NCBI RefSeq assembly: GCF_009674725.1
Contig: NZ_WKKH01000013.1
Coordinates: forward strand, 62,001-126,000
Direction of reading: 5' to 3'
DNA from: Pedobacter petrophilus
Lineage (GTDB): Bacteria; Bacteroidota; Bacteroidia; Sphingobacteriales; Sphingobacteriaceae
DNA: 64,000 nt
Shown: positions 24,823-35,218 of the stretch, in pieces
Numbering within the stretch: position 1 is the stretch's first letter
How the letters are laid out: each line of letters starts with the position of its first letter
Made by a program: the position numbers and the translations under genes
The notes under the pieces: generated by a model
Told to the model about the DNA's origin: nothing
Seen by the model: the letters and a program-made list of their open reading frames with translations, nothing else
The model's database searches: none

Positions 24823-26694
24823 ATGACTAAAGTTTATATCACGGCAACAGGTAGTTACCTGCCTAATGAACCCGTTACAAATGACGAAATGGAAGGTTTT
24901 TTAGGGTTAATTAACGAAACTCCTTCCCGTACAAGAGCGATTTTTTTAAGAAAAAACGGAATAAAAACGAGGTTTTATGCTTTAGACCGTCAACAAAATA
25001 CCACGCATAAAGCTTACGAAATGGCAGCGCTTGCTGTTAAAACTTGCATCAATAATAGTTCGCTAGACATTAATGAAATAGAGATGCTCAGTACGGCAAC
25101 TACGCAAAGCGATTTGCCAGTGCCAGGTTTTGCGAGTATGGTGCATGCAGAAAGTGGGATTGGACGCTGTGGGTTGGCTTCGCACCAAAGTGTTTGTGCC
25201 GCAAGTTTAATGGCGATACAAAACGCCTATTTACAGGTGAAATCTAACACTGTTCAAAATGCAGTTTGCTGTGCAGCCGAGTTGCCCAGCAGAATGTTTA
25301 AAGCGAAGCGTTTTGAAGGTCAGCAAGCTTTTGCAAATGGCGAAACAACCTTGCCTTTAGAAACGGATTTTCTACGATGGATGCTGAGTGATGGAGCAGG
25401 AGCGATGTTATTGCAAAATGTACCGAGTAGGCAAAAAAAATCGCTTGCGATAGAATGGATAGATTTAAAATCCTTTGCGCATGCACATGAATTATGTATG
25501 TATACCGGAACGCAAAAAGAAGCTGGCGAGATTGGAAAAACATGGTTGGATTATGACAACATCAGCAAAGCAAATATTGCAGGGGCGCTAAACCTCAAAC
25601 AGGATATGAGCCAAGTAGACAATATCATTAAATTGGGTATTCAGCGCTTTTTCGAATTGGTGGATGAAAATCAATTCAATCCAGATGATATTGATTGGTT
25701 GGTTTGTCATTACTCTTCCCATCATTTTAGGCCACAGATTGTAGAATTGCTTAAAAAAGGTGGTGTAGAAATACCAGCAGAAAAATGGTTTACCAATCTT
25801 TACACTACAGGTAATATTGGTTCTGCCTCTATTTTTGTGATGCTGGATGATTTAATTAAAAGTGGTAGCCTAAAGGCTGGTCAAAAAATACTGTGTATGG
25901 TGCCAGAAAGTGGCAGGTTTATCACAGGTTATATGTTACTAACGGTAACCGGCGAAAAACCTGAAGGTTCATTTACAGAAGATATAGCAGAAATTAAACC
26001 ACCTGAAATTCGGGTACAGGATAAGCCGATTCAGGAATGGTTGGTGCGCCAGCTTTCTGTTGTTTGGTTCGATTTCGAACGCGGTCTGCAACAAGTGCCA
26101 ATTGTGAAGAAAATCTTTAACGGGAGTTTGACATTGGAAGAATACAAACGCTTGTTGGTCAACCTTCGTCAGCAAGTAATTGATGGTTCGCAATGGATAG
26201 CAAGAGCAGCTTCTAATGTGAGTATGGAGTATTTTCCGGTTCGTTCAGCTTTTATAAAGCATTCGTCTGATGAACACAAAGATTACCAGATTTTAGAGAA
26301 AAACTACATCAATTGCGGTGGATTAGCGGACGAAATTCTGACCGGTAATAAAAATATTGGGAGCGAAGCGCTCAGCGCCTATATGTTTCATCGGGCAAGT
26401 CAGCCAAACCCATTTGATTTATTGGGTGGCATGTTTATTATTGAAGGATTGGGCAACAGGGTTTCTGGAAAGTGGGGCAGGGCAATTCAGCAACAACTTA
26501 ATTTAGATAAAGATCAGGTTTCATTTTTTATCTACCACGAATCTAGTGACAGCAACGATAATCATTTTGAACGGTTTGAGCAGGCCATCCAATCAGAATT
26601 GCTGACCAAAGAAATGGCGGAAAAGATAGTGAAAACAGCGAAGGTAGTAGCTAAGCTTTACACGCTTCAATTACAAGAACTAGACAATTTTTAA
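24823..26694 (+). CDS. KASIII-like ketosynthase fused to a heme-oxygenase-like diiron (iron-containing redox enzyme) domain
   Basis: 623 residues. Residues 1-~380 are a thiolase-fold KASIII/FabH-like domain with Cys125 (QSVCAAS), His296 (VCHYSSHH) and Asn331 (TTGNIGSAS), so the condensing triad is complete. Residues ~405-620 are a helical heme-oxygenase-like domain with candidate metal ligands Glu541 (FIIEGLGNR), His572 (IYHESSDS) and Asp579/His581, plus His480 and Glu484/His485 (HSSDEHKDY). Such HDO domains oxidise or decarboxylate acyl and amino acid substrates (UndA is one example). Condensation and oxidation are therefore joined in one chain. Product unknown. Confidence 0.85.
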   Translation: MTKVYITATGSYLPNEPVTNDEMEGFLGLINETPSRTRAIFLRKNGIKTRFYALDRQQNTTHKAYEMAALAVKTCINNSSLDINEIEMLSTATTQSDLPVPGFASMVHAESGIGRCGLASHQSVCAASLMAIQNAYLQVKSNTVQNAVCCAAELPSRMFKAKRFEGQQAFANGETTLPLETDFLRWMLSDGAGAMLLQNVPSRQKKSLAIEWIDLKSFAHAHELCMYTGTQKEAGEIGKTWLDYDNISKANIAGALNLKQDMSQVDNIIKLGIQRFFELVDENQFNPDDIDWLVCHYSSHHFRPQIVELLKKGGVEIPAEKWFTNLYTTGNIGSASIFVMLDDLIKSGSLKAGQKILCMVPESGRFITGYMLLTVTGEKPEGSFTEDIAEIKPPEIRVQDKPIQEWLVRQLSVVWFDFERGLQQVPIVKKIFNGSLTLEEYKRLLVNLRQQVIDGSQWIARAASNVSMEYFPVRSAFIKHSSDEHKDYQILEKNYINCGGLADEILTGNKNIGSEALSAYMFHRASQPNPFDLLGGMFIIEGLGNRVSGKWGRAIQQQLNLDKDQVSFFIYHESSDSNDNHFERFEQAIQSELLTKEMAEKIVKTAKVVAKLYTLQLQELDNF

Positions 26695-26706
26695 AGACGA
26701 TATTGC

Positions 26707-27594
26707 ATGTTGCATAAAAAAGAATATTTCGAAAACATGGTGAACGAGCCGAGAAACCCCAGCCATTGGCATGCGATGTTTCTTGATAAAAGCGTTCCCT
26801 TCAATGCAGATGCTAAAGCTGCCTTTTTGTACGATTCTTCTACCAAAAGTAGGCAGTTTCTTTATCCAGTGGCAAAAATGTTTGCAAGACTTTCTATTGT
26901 GCTGATGCAATTTTTTAAGATTTTCATTCCAAACTTAATCAATGCGCCAAAAATGCTGCATAAAAGTTTGTTTTGGGGCATGAAGTATTTTATCACGCCA
27001 GAAGCAAACTTTATTATTCTTCGGCATTTTTACCTCGGTTCAGAAGTGCTTCGCTTTATCAAAGACAATGTGGATGGGGCGGAAGATATTCCAATGAATC
27101 CCCTGAAGCCTTTAGGGGTTACTGATGTAAAAGACAATCTTTTTTTGGAGCATGACCTTAACCTTTACAATTTCATCATCAACCTCAACAAGGCGATGGA
27201 AGAGAAGGGTTTAAAAATAACGAAAAAAGAAAGCCCAGATTTTAGTGCGATTACTGCAGGCGAAATTCCATTTAGAGAGTTTAGAGACGGGTGGACAAAT
27301 TTCATCGATTTAGGTACTGCAATAGAAATTTTCACTCCAGTATATCAGTTTTATCTTACAGATAATGATTTTTGGAGAGCAACCAATTCTTTACAGCTTG
27401 ATGAAGTAATAGGGATTTATGCGGCAACTATTATGGATTGTCCCGAGAAACTTACGGCGCTAAATAATAAACACCCCATGATTCCGCTACCTACTGCGGG
27501 CGCTGCTTTCAGGCTTTTGCTACACGGATTTTCAACAGAAGTTTTGCATGCATTATTGGTACAAGGAAAGCTGGCACAGATGGAAAGCACTTAG
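26707..27594 (+). CDS. DUF6999-like protein of the KASIII-oxygenase operon
   Basis: 295 residues, mostly helical, 12 nt after the KASIII fusion. It starts MLHKKEYFENMVNEPRNPSHWHAMFLD. It has one hydrophobic stretch (FARLSIVLMQFFKIFIPNLI, ~60-80) and a His/Glu-rich helical part (FIILRHFYLGSEVLRFI; LEHDLNLYNFIINLN). I assign DUF6999 from memory of Bacteroidota proteins found beside ketosynthase and ferritin-like genes. The helical His/Glu content suggests a membrane-associated, possibly metal-binding, tailoring protein, but the function is not established. Confidence 0.6.
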   Translation: MLHKKEYFENMVNEPRNPSHWHAMFLDKSVPFNADAKAAFLYDSSTKSRQFLYPVAKMFARLSIVLMQFFKIFIPNLINAPKMLHKSLFWGMKYFITPEANFIILRHFYLGSEVLRFIKDNVDGAEDIPMNPLKPLGVTDVKDNLFLEHDLNLYNFIINLNKAMEEKGLKITKKESPDFSAITAGEIPFREFRDGWTNFIDLGTAIEIFTPVYQFYLTDNDFWRATNSLQLDEVIGIYAATIMDCPEKLTALNNKHPMIPLPTAGAAFRLLLHGFSTEVLHALLVQGKLAQMEST

Positions 27595-27732
27595 TGTAGA
27601 AGGCTTTTAATTTTGCTGATTACAAGGTGTCTAACTCCACGTTTTATCCAGATAACTTACATCAATCATCTGATAAATGTGTTGTATGGTTATTCTAAAA
27701 AGCTTATTTTCCAATAAATTTATAAGCCTTGT

Positions 27733-28746
27733 TTGTCCTGGAGAAATTTATCACAAAAGAAAACGATCAGATTTAATAAATTATTTGCATTTACGGCACT
27801 TCTAACCTGTTTAAACTTCAATTTTGCTATGGCGCAAAAAACAATTGCAGGTGTTTATCGCCAAAGTACCGGAAACCCCGAGGGAGGCAATACTTTCTTT
27901 ATTTTTGATGACCATAAATTTGTGGTCGCATTTTTTGGTGGTGTGATAGCCGGAACTTGGATCATCGAAAATGATAAAGTAGATTTTAAGCCATTCGCTA
28001 TCGAGCATCAATTCTATGTCTATAGCAGACACAATAAAGATTTAGCAGACAGTAGTCGGATTCATTTTAAACATTTTGATGAAGCACCAACTTTTTTGGG
28101 TTTTGACCAAAAGGAAATTGAAAAACCGTTATTGCAAAGTGTTTTTAACCCAAGTCCCAATTGTGTAGATTATCCTTCTGTAGCGAAGTTTAAGAAAGTA
28201 TCCGATCAGTTGTTATTTTCTGACCAACCTTATCATAATGATGATAGTAACCTGCAAATTAAGAGAAATGTGTACACTTTTGAAAATGTAGAAAAGTACA
28301 ACGATTTCATTGCCTATTACCGAAAAGGGGATATTGACAAAGGACCATTCTCTGCTCGGGTAACAGATGGAAAGCTCTTCTTCGGACATAGTGAAAAAGG
28401 GTCGGAAAAACATACTTTACCTACTGAAGGAGAAGATTTCGAGTTTATCAAAAAGTTTTTAGAGGCTCCACAAACTACCGAAAAAGTTTTTTGCAACCCT
28501 TTTTACAACCAAACTACTGTAGATGCGAGTGACAAGGACAACTGGAAGTTTAACGAAAGCAAAAATGCATTTATCAATTTCCAGAATTATGTTGAAGGAG
28601 AAGAAAACAAGCCAGATGAACAAGACGCTTACAATAAAATGAATATTGTTTATCAGTTTGACCTTTTAAAATTGGCAGAGAAAAAAATCATTCCTTTTTC
28701 AATCAACACCAAATCGCTTTTTATCGCTATATGCGATCAGCATTGA
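27733..28746 (+). CDS. Secreted protein of unknown function, non-ATG start
   Basis: 337 residues if the TTG at 27733 is used; no ATG occurs before residue 33. The signal peptide (NKLFAFTALLTCLNFNFAMAQ) is intact, so the frame is real, but homologues would be expected to begin about ten residues later at an ATG now reading CAA/AAG. The start codon may be lost. The mature part opens with a lipocalin-like strand set (AGVYRQSTGNPEGGNTFFIFDDHKFVV... GTWIIENDKVDF) of the kind seen in small exported proteins. The C-terminus (~180-330) is unrecognised. Confidence 0.65.
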   Translation: MSWRNLSQKKTIRFNKLFAFTALLTCLNFNFAMAQKTIAGVYRQSTGNPEGGNTFFIFDDHKFVVAFFGGVIAGTWIIENDKVDFKPFAIEHQFYVYSRHNKDLADSSRIHFKHFDEAPTFLGFDQKEIEKPLLQSVFNPSPNCVDYPSVAKFKKVSDQLLFSDQPYHNDDSNLQIKRNVYTFENVEKYNDFIAYYRKGDIDKGPFSARVTDGKLFFGHSEKGSEKHTLPTEGEDFEFIKKFLEAPQTTEKVFCNPFYNQTTVDASDKDNWKFNESKNAFINFQNYVEGEENKPDEQDAYNKMNIVYQFDLLKLAEKKIIPFSINTKSLFIAICDQH

Positions 28747-28871
28747 AGCATTTTTTTAACGAATAAGTATTAAATCCTTTCGGATAATTAAGTATATCAA
28801 TCGAATAGTGATTTATTAAAAAAAACCTTGCATAACGTGTAACTTAGTGATACAGTAATTTTGATAAAAAA

Positions 28872-29168
28872 ATGAGAGAAGAATTAGCCAAACGGTTTTT
28901 TATCAGACTACTCATTGGTGCAGTGCCAATGGTGTTTTTCGCAATAGCATTATTCGCCACAGGTGAAAGTGGAAACAGTGGAATGTCGCCAGATATTGGC
29001 AAATTTATTCCCGTTGCACTAATTTTTATTTGGGGAGCTTTCCTAATCATTGAAGGACTTAACCATTTCATAAAAAGCAGAAACAGTTACGGCTTTTGCA
29101 GTATTGGTGCTGCTGTTATTTTAGGTGCAGTATTTATATTATTAATGTATTTAGAACATATAACTTAA
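28872..29168 (+). CDS. Small three-helix membrane protein
   Basis: 98 residues with three hydrophobic helices (LLIGAVPMVFFAIALFA, FIPVALIFIWGAFLIIEGL, CSIGAAVILGAVFILLMYL). No family recognised. It stands alone between two secreted-protein genes on the same strand. From 29169 to 29406 I see no further gene. Confidence 0.6.
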   Translation: MREELAKRFFIRLLIGAVPMVFFAIALFATGESGNSGMSPDIGKFIPVALIFIWGAFLIIEGLNHFIKSRNSYGFCSIGAAVILGAVFILLMYLEHIT

Positions 29169-29406
29169 AAAATCTATTGTTAAATTTAATAAACTTAAAC
29201 GCAAAAAACTGTAAGAAAATTAACTATCAGTAAAGTTTAACTTTTAGGAACTAGTGTTGATAAACAACTATGAAACCATCATGATTTTGCCAATCACAAA
29301 CACGAATGAATAAACCGAGCTTGCGAGTTCTTGAACACTAAAGCATTATAGAAACTTGTGAAAAAATCATGATTGCTTCATAACCATTGAAAATAATTTT
29401 ATACCT

Positions 29407-31047
29407 ATGAAAAAACTTTTTTTGATGTTCTTATTTATTGTTTCCAACCAGGTGTTAAAAGCTAGTGAATGTTACGATTACCATACCACCAGAAGCACAA
29501 AATTGGTGACTAAAAGCGGGCACCTATATTTCCAATTTACAGAGAAAGACCCTAATGGTTTTACCTATGTTAAGCAAAATAACAGGTTAATAAAAGGTAT
29601 CGATATAGCGAGCTACACACTTTATGGCGAAGATGAAGGTATTTTTGTGTTCGCAGATAAAGCAGGGGTCTATACCTTGGCAAAAGATGAGCAATATGAG
29701 GGAGATTTGGCCAAGTTTTATAAAATATTAAACGCCAACGAAGCCACAAAAAATATAAATGGCAGGTTGTTTTTAATTAATGGGAAATGGAACTATATAT
29801 ACAATTGGCAAAATAAGATTACAAAAATTTTAATGCCAGATTTGCCTGTAAGCACAGTCAATATTAAATCGTGGGCAAGTGGTTTTTATTTAAAGGATCA
29901 TAAAAATGTATATGCCATAAAGCTAGATTTAAACGATGCTAAGAAATACGAGCTTACCATCTTGCCGGGTCTATTGCCCGCAGAAACAGTACATTACAGC
30001 TGTTTCGCACAATTAAACGAAGATTATTTGGCAGATAAAAACACCATGATCAAAATCAGTACAGATGGCTATTTTGAAGATATCACTCCCCAATTTTTAG
30101 CGTTAGGTTTTAATAAGGACTATAATGCGATGAAGTTAATAGATGGAAGTATTCCGCTCTGGCAAACAGGTAATTTGATGTTAAAGAAAAGAGACGGCGC
30201 ATCCTCTACGCGTAAAAATCCACAAAATGGAGAAGACATTGAGGTGGATTATGCCTATTCATCAGCAAAGTTGTTAAAACCTTTGGCTGGTAAAAATAAT
30301 TACTTGTTTTTTAGAAACAATATCTACCCGATATGGGATGATAACTTTAGTCTTCCTGCCAAAATAATAGTAAGTGCTAACGAATTGACTGCTGTAGAAG
30401 GAAAACTATTTAAAGGAAAAGATTTCTATTATATGGGCAACACCGATAATTATCGATTGGCAAGCACAACCATCCCAGCTGATGCAAAATTTTACCCAAC
30501 AGTAGATAGTTATAATCGGCAATTGCCAAAAGCTTTGACAAGCGATGACTTTTTTTACGTCGTCGGAGAACGGTCTGATGTTAAATTTGCAGATAAAATA
30601 GCTTTAACAAGTAAGGTGGTCAAACAATTGGGTTGCTACTATTTGTTAAATCATTCACTTTTTGACGGAACTAAATCTTATTCAATTAATGCAGATGAGG
30701 AAACATTAAGTTATCTAGGCTCTTTTGTTGAAGTACTCAACTCCTGCTCGGGAGATATGCCAAACAGTGCACCAGTGGAGGTGGTTTATCATCATTTTTT
30801 TAAAGATGAAAATGCGGTTTATTACATTAATGATAAGGTGAAGAAATGGCAGAAGATACAGACTGCTATTGTAAATCATTACAAAGCAGATGATTATGAG
30901 GCTTTGCAAACACTTTATAAAATTAAAGATGTAAAAGGTTCGGTAAAAACAAAGCGTGATAACCAAACGAATTATGCGGTTATAGTGATCAGCTTTTTAG
31001 GATTAATTGCCCTTTCTTTTATATTATACAAAAAGTTCAAAAAATGA
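29407..31047 (+). CDS. Secreted protein with C-terminal membrane anchor (DKNYY-like repeats)
   Basis: 546 residues: signal peptide (FLMFLFIVSNQVLKAS), a long extracytoplasmic region built of short repeated strands with Tyr-rich motifs (KDFYYMGNTDNYRLAS; DDFFYVVGERSDVKFAD; ENAVYYINDKVKKW), then a single helix (YAVIVISFLGLIALSFILY) and a basic tail. The repeats recall DKNYY-type proteins of Gram-negative immunity loci. It is likely held on the outer face of the inner membrane. It is 30 nt before the next gene, so it leads an operon. Confidence 0.65.
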   Translation: MKKLFLMFLFIVSNQVLKASECYDYHTTRSTKLVTKSGHLYFQFTEKDPNGFTYVKQNNRLIKGIDIASYTLYGEDEGIFVFADKAGVYTLAKDEQYEGDLAKFYKILNANEATKNINGRLFLINGKWNYIYNWQNKITKILMPDLPVSTVNIKSWASGFYLKDHKNVYAIKLDLNDAKKYELTILPGLLPAETVHYSCFAQLNEDYLADKNTMIKISTDGYFEDITPQFLALGFNKDYNAMKLIDGSIPLWQTGNLMLKKRDGASSTRKNPQNGEDIEVDYAYSSAKLLKPLAGKNNYLFFRNNIYPIWDDNFSLPAKIIVSANELTAVEGKLFKGKDFYYMGNTDNYRLASTTIPADAKFYPTVDSYNRQLPKALTSDDFFYVVGERSDVKFADKIALTSKVVKQLGCYYLLNHSLFDGTKSYSINADEETLSYLGSFVEVLNSCSGDMPNSAPVEVVYHHFFKDENAVYYINDKVKKWQKIQTAIVNHYKADDYEALQTLYKIKDVKGSVKTKRDNQTNYAVIVISFLGLIALSFILYKKFKK

Positions 31048-31077
31048 AATGATTAATGATAACTCAAAAATTATAAA

Positions 31078-32376
31078 ATGAAAATATTAAGCACAATGAT
31101 CCTATCGTTGATGACTTTTTTAGCATACGGACAAAATTATGCCGTTTTAAAGCTTACTGAAAGAAAAGAAAACGTGATGGCAAGTGCTATCGACGTAAGT
31201 TGGAAAGCTAAAGAGAAGGCCAGCGAATTTACCCTGGAGTTTGCCAATGATGCTGAGATTTTAACAATCCTATCCAAAAAAGAATTTAACGCTAATGATA
31301 CTTTGAAATTTGACCTAGATTTTGATCACAAAACGGATACTGTAATTTTTGATCTGGTTAAAGCCATCATTATATGTAAACTATCCACTCAGAATTTTAC
31401 GAGCGTACAAAGTCAAGAGCTCGCCTTCGAAGAACCCCAATCACATATTCGTGAGTCTGCGGGTGGATTTACCTATAGCGTTCCATGGATGCGAGCTGGA
31501 TATCATGCGGATTTCGCTTACAATAAAATTGATAAAAAAGTTCAGTTGGTGGCAATGGACCGGTATGAATTTGGGCCCGCTAATAATGACGGAAGTGGAG
31601 AATCAAGTATAGATTTGCTTACCAATGACTATGTAGGAGATTGGAATTACTACGACTTAGTGAATGAGGAACTGGTTAAAATACCTACCATCAAAAGGAA
31701 AATGATTTTTCCGAAAACGTATCTGAATAACTTTGATGATACAATTCCCTATGATTATTCGGCAAAATGTGCCGACATCTTTAATCAGGAAAAAACTAAA
31801 TTAATTAACGCAAATGCTTTAAAAAAAGAAAAGTATGCATGGAAAAACTATTATCCTTTTGCCAATAAAAATTATATCGTTTCGATAAAACAAACAAAAG
31901 ATGATGCAAACAGTGAAATTTATTTTGTAGAGAAGACGGCCAATTCAACCAAGCTCATCTGGAAAGAACCGATAATCATTAATCAACCAACAAGCAGTGT
32001 GGCCTACGAGGATTTTAATGATGATGGGATAAAAGATTTACTTGTTTTTTCTACAACAGGCGCCCGTGGTAGTAATGAGTTTTATTATTTGTATTTGGTT
32101 GATGAGAAGAAGAATACGCTAACTAAAGTTCAAGACTTTGAGACTATTGTTAATCCAAGCTACGACGAAAAATATCGAGTAATTATAGCTTATGGTTATT
32201 CTGGGATTAATAATTACAGCATTTATAAAATTTCGGCAAGTAGCAAAGCAGTTCAAATAGGAGAAAGTTTTGAAGACGATTTTGACGAAAATCCAATGCA
32301 ACTGAATCAAAAAATCGAAAGGATTTTAAAGAACAAAACATCATTTAAAATGAAGAAGAAAAGACAGGGAAAATAG
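31078..32376 (+). CDS. Secreted two-part FG-GAP-like protein, NLLTxxYV family
   Basis: 432 residues with signal (ILSLMTFLAYGQ). Residues ~150-240 carry the same domain as the 18.7-kb protein: KKVQLVAMDRYEF, SSIDLLTNDYVG and KMIFPKTYLNNFDD. Residues ~300-340 contain a calcium-type loop DFNDDGIKDLLVF typical of FG-GAP/XAC2610-like beta domains. XAC2610 of Xanthomonas citri is a periplasmic immunity protein against a lysozyme-like effector, so an inhibitor role is plausible; this is inference. The C-terminus is basic (KMKKKRQGK). Confidence 0.7.
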   Translation: MKILSTMILSLMTFLAYGQNYAVLKLTERKENVMASAIDVSWKAKEKASEFTLEFANDAEILTILSKKEFNANDTLKFDLDFDHKTDTVIFDLVKAIIICKLSTQNFTSVQSQELAFEEPQSHIRESAGGFTYSVPWMRAGYHADFAYNKIDKKVQLVAMDRYEFGPANNDGSGESSIDLLTNDYVGDWNYYDLVNEELVKIPTIKRKMIFPKTYLNNFDDTIPYDYSAKCADIFNQEKTKLINANALKKEKYAWKNYYPFANKNYIVSIKQTKDDANSEIYFVEKTANSTKLIWKEPIIINQPTSSVAYEDFNDDGIKDLLVFSTTGARGSNEFYYLYLVDEKKNTLTKVQDFETIVNPSYDEKYRVIIAYGYSGINNYSIYKISASSKAVQIGESFEDDFDENPMQLNQKIERILKNKTSFKMKKKRQGK

Positions 32377-32429
32377 TGTTGCTGCACTTTTTAAAGATTT
32401 GTAAAAAAATATTGAGCTAATTTGATGAA

Positions 32430-33152
32430 ATGAAAAAAATAAGTCAAAAATACTGCCTATTGATATTCTTTTTTATGGTATTTCTAATAAATGCAAGTGC
32501 TCAACAGGCTAAAAGTACAAGTATTGGCTATGTAGACAATTACGCAAATCTGCCGAAAATTAAGTTTGAACAAAGTAATGAAACGGAATACAATCGATAT
32601 AAAAAGGTTAGTAATTTGGTTAAGGCTAAAGTTGAAGAAAATAAAACTCACTTTACGCTTCCAACAAAATTCAAAAAAATAAAGCTTAAAAAAACCAATC
32701 AGGAACAAAATGATTTTGATGGTTATGAGTACTTAGGATATTATCAGAGGCTAAAAATGTATGCTTTTACCGAAAATTCTAGTGCCGAAAATTTAACTTT
32801 TTCTTCTTTTGGCTTATTAGATAGCTTAACTGCCCATTATTATAGCATCATCTCTATTGGTGATGGTGCTGTTGAAAACCCAATTCCATCTGTAAACAGT
32901 AAGTATTTGGTTTATTATTACAACTTGGCTTATAAGGCAAATAGTTGCTTTATAGGTTTGTTAAAAGTAAACATTGAGGGCAAACCAGAACAACGTTTGA
33001 AAGAAAAAATGAGCTTTGAGACGGATAATTTCGCAGTTGAAGAAATTAAATGGGTAAATGATCAATGTTTCATGGTAAAAACTTATCAAACAAATAAGGT
33101 GGGAGATCAGCGTGTAAAAACATTTACTTATTACAAAGCCAATGTCGAATAA
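32430..33152 (+). CDS. Secreted protein of unknown function
   Basis: 240 residues with signal peptide (LLIFFFMVFLINASAQQ). The mature part is rich in Lys and Tyr, with strand pairs such as YEYLGYYQRLKMYAFTENSS and NSKYLVYYYNLAYKANSCFIGLLKVNIEG. The latter recalls surface-exposed beta-propeller edges. No family recognised. It follows the 31.1-kb gene on the same strand after ~50 nt. Confidence 0.6.
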   Translation: MKKISQKYCLLIFFFMVFLINASAQQAKSTSIGYVDNYANLPKIKFEQSNETEYNRYKKVSNLVKAKVEENKTHFTLPTKFKKIKLKKTNQEQNDFDGYEYLGYYQRLKMYAFTENSSAENLTFSSFGLLDSLTAHYYSIISIGDGAVENPIPSVNSKYLVYYYNLAYKANSCFIGLLKVNIEGKPEQRLKEKMSFETDNFAVEEIKWVNDQCFMVKTYQTNKVGDQRVKTFTYYKANVE

Positions 33153-33319
33153 CAAAATGAGGCTACCAAAACTTTAAGCTTTTATACTTTTAGCAGCAGA
33201 TTTTTAATAAAACCGAATAACCTCCAAAAATCAATAGCTAATTAGCTTTAACAAACGTTTAATAAAAAAAGAAAAACACCCTAATTATTGTTGTTATATT
33301 CGATTAGAAACTTTATCCA

Positions 33320-35110
33320 ATGAAATTTAAGTTCATCTTTTATTTATTGCTGATTTTTGTGTCTGCCGAAGCATTTGCGCAAAACAAAAGCATTTATGAA
33401 AAAGCGGTAGATTCTTTTATTCAAACAGGTCAGCAGGAAAAAATAATTCCATATCTACAAACGGAATTAAAAAAGTAACCTAAGAATGAAAATTTGTTGA
33501 GGTTAACGGGCTACCGATACCTGCAGATCAACAACGCTGAAATGGGAGAAAAATATTACCGAGAGGCTTTGGCCGTTAATCCTGCTTGTGCCCGTTGTTA
33601 TCTAAATATCGGACGTATTTATGCCCGGAAAAATGATTTTAAGCAAGCGATAAGTTATCTTGATAAGGCTGTGGTTACTGATCCAAAAGACAATTTGTTG
33701 CTTTCAAATCGGGCAAAAATAAAAGAAATGAGTGGCGACAAGTTTGGTGCATTGGCAGACCATGATAAAGCCATTGCATTATCGCCAAAAAATGCAGATA
33801 GTTATGCAGAAAGAGGCATTTATAATTTAAACCAAAACTACATTGCTTTAGCTTTAGCCGATTTTAATAAAGCAATTGAACTAGCTCCAGATCATTCCTA
33901 TCCTTATTTTTATAGGAGTAAAATTAAATTCAAAGGCAACGATTTTGATGGTGCTTTAACTGATATTAACAAAGCGATTAAATTGGATAATCAGCAGTAT
34001 GGATTGTACAATTTTCGGGGAACTATTTACAGTGCTTTAAAACAGTCGGTAAAGGCTTTGGAAGATTATTCAAAAGTCATCAAACTGAATCCAAACGGTT
34101 TTTTAGGTTATCTAAATAGGGCAGAAGTTTATTACCAACTAGAAAACATGGATGCTTCTTGTGAAGATTATGCACAAGCAAAGGCAATGGCGCAAAAAGA
34201 AAAAATCAACGATCCAACATTGTTTAAGAAAATAGAAGACGCTATGCTTGATTTTTGTGATGCAAGCAAAGCGAGTTTTTATTACCAACGTGGGGTCGCT
34301 TTTTATAATCTAAAACAATACGCTAAAGCATTAGCCATTTACATAGCTGGGTTACAAAAGTTCCCTAAAAACGCAATGATTTTATCTTTTAAAGGCAGTG
34401 CTTACCTTGCCGTTAAGGATTATAAAAATGCTATCGTAGCTTACGAATCCGCATTGGCTAATAAATCCAGCTTGACGACCGAATTGGCAAACAATATTCG
34501 TTATTCAAATGCAAGCCAACAAGAGCGACAGTCTTTTTATAATGCTTCTATCGCTTCTATTTATTATCATATTGCAGCATGTCATATCTACAATGAAAAA
34601 CTGGTGGAAGCATTAATAGTAATGAATCATGCTATTGAAATTGCGCCAAACATCGCCGATTTCAAGAAGGAGACGTATTACGATAGGAGAGGAAATATCT
34701 ATTTGGAAATGAACAAGTATGAATTAGCACAATCTGATTTTAACCAAAGCATAAAAATTAATCAAAATTATGCGCCAGCGTATGTTAGCAGGGCAATTGC
34801 AAAAATTAGTGCGGTAGAAAATGTCAAACAATCTAATGCCATTGTTAGTGCCAAATTACCTAACCAGCCTTTTCGTATCAATTGGGCCGTAAAGCCTCAA
34901 AAATCATTAAAAGCGGTAGATCCAAATATTATTTCTGGCTTGGCAGACTGCAATAAGGGAATCGCACTTGATGAAAATATTGGTTTTGCCTATTACGTTA
35001 GGGGGCAAATTAAATCCTTTTTAGCTAGCCCTGATTACTGCATAGATTTAATCAAAGCACAAAAAATGGGGGTTGAAGTAGAAACATCGCTTATAGCTGC
35101 TTGCAAATAA
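33320..35110 (+). pseudogene. Secreted TPR protein with an in-frame TAA at codon 53
   Basis: ATG 33320 encodes a signal peptide (FIFYLLLIFVSAEAFAQN) and a helix, then TAA at 33476-33478. The same frame continues with 12 or more tetratricopeptide repeats (e.g. AEMGEKYYREALAVNPACARCYLNIGRIY; QAISYLDKAVVTDPKDNLLL; YALADFNKAIELAPDHSYPY). Without the stop it would be a ~596-residue periplasmic TPR scaffold. A TTG at 33494 could restart translation but the product would lack the export signal. The replaced codon is likely CAA or AAA (ELKK-stop-PKNENLL). One point mutation separates it from a complete gene. Confidence 0.75.
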
Positions 35111-35218
35111 AATCAATCAATCCGACCTTTAAAATAGCATGAAGCAACTAAAAGCTTAAATAATGGAAATTATGAAATACCTTTTTCATCATGTGCAAGT
35201 CTATCATCCATCAAAATA

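Noticed and set aside
24823-26694. A simple FabH of primary fatty-acid synthesis
   Set aside because: It is nearly twice as long, carries an oxygenase-type C-terminal domain and sits outside any fab gene cluster.
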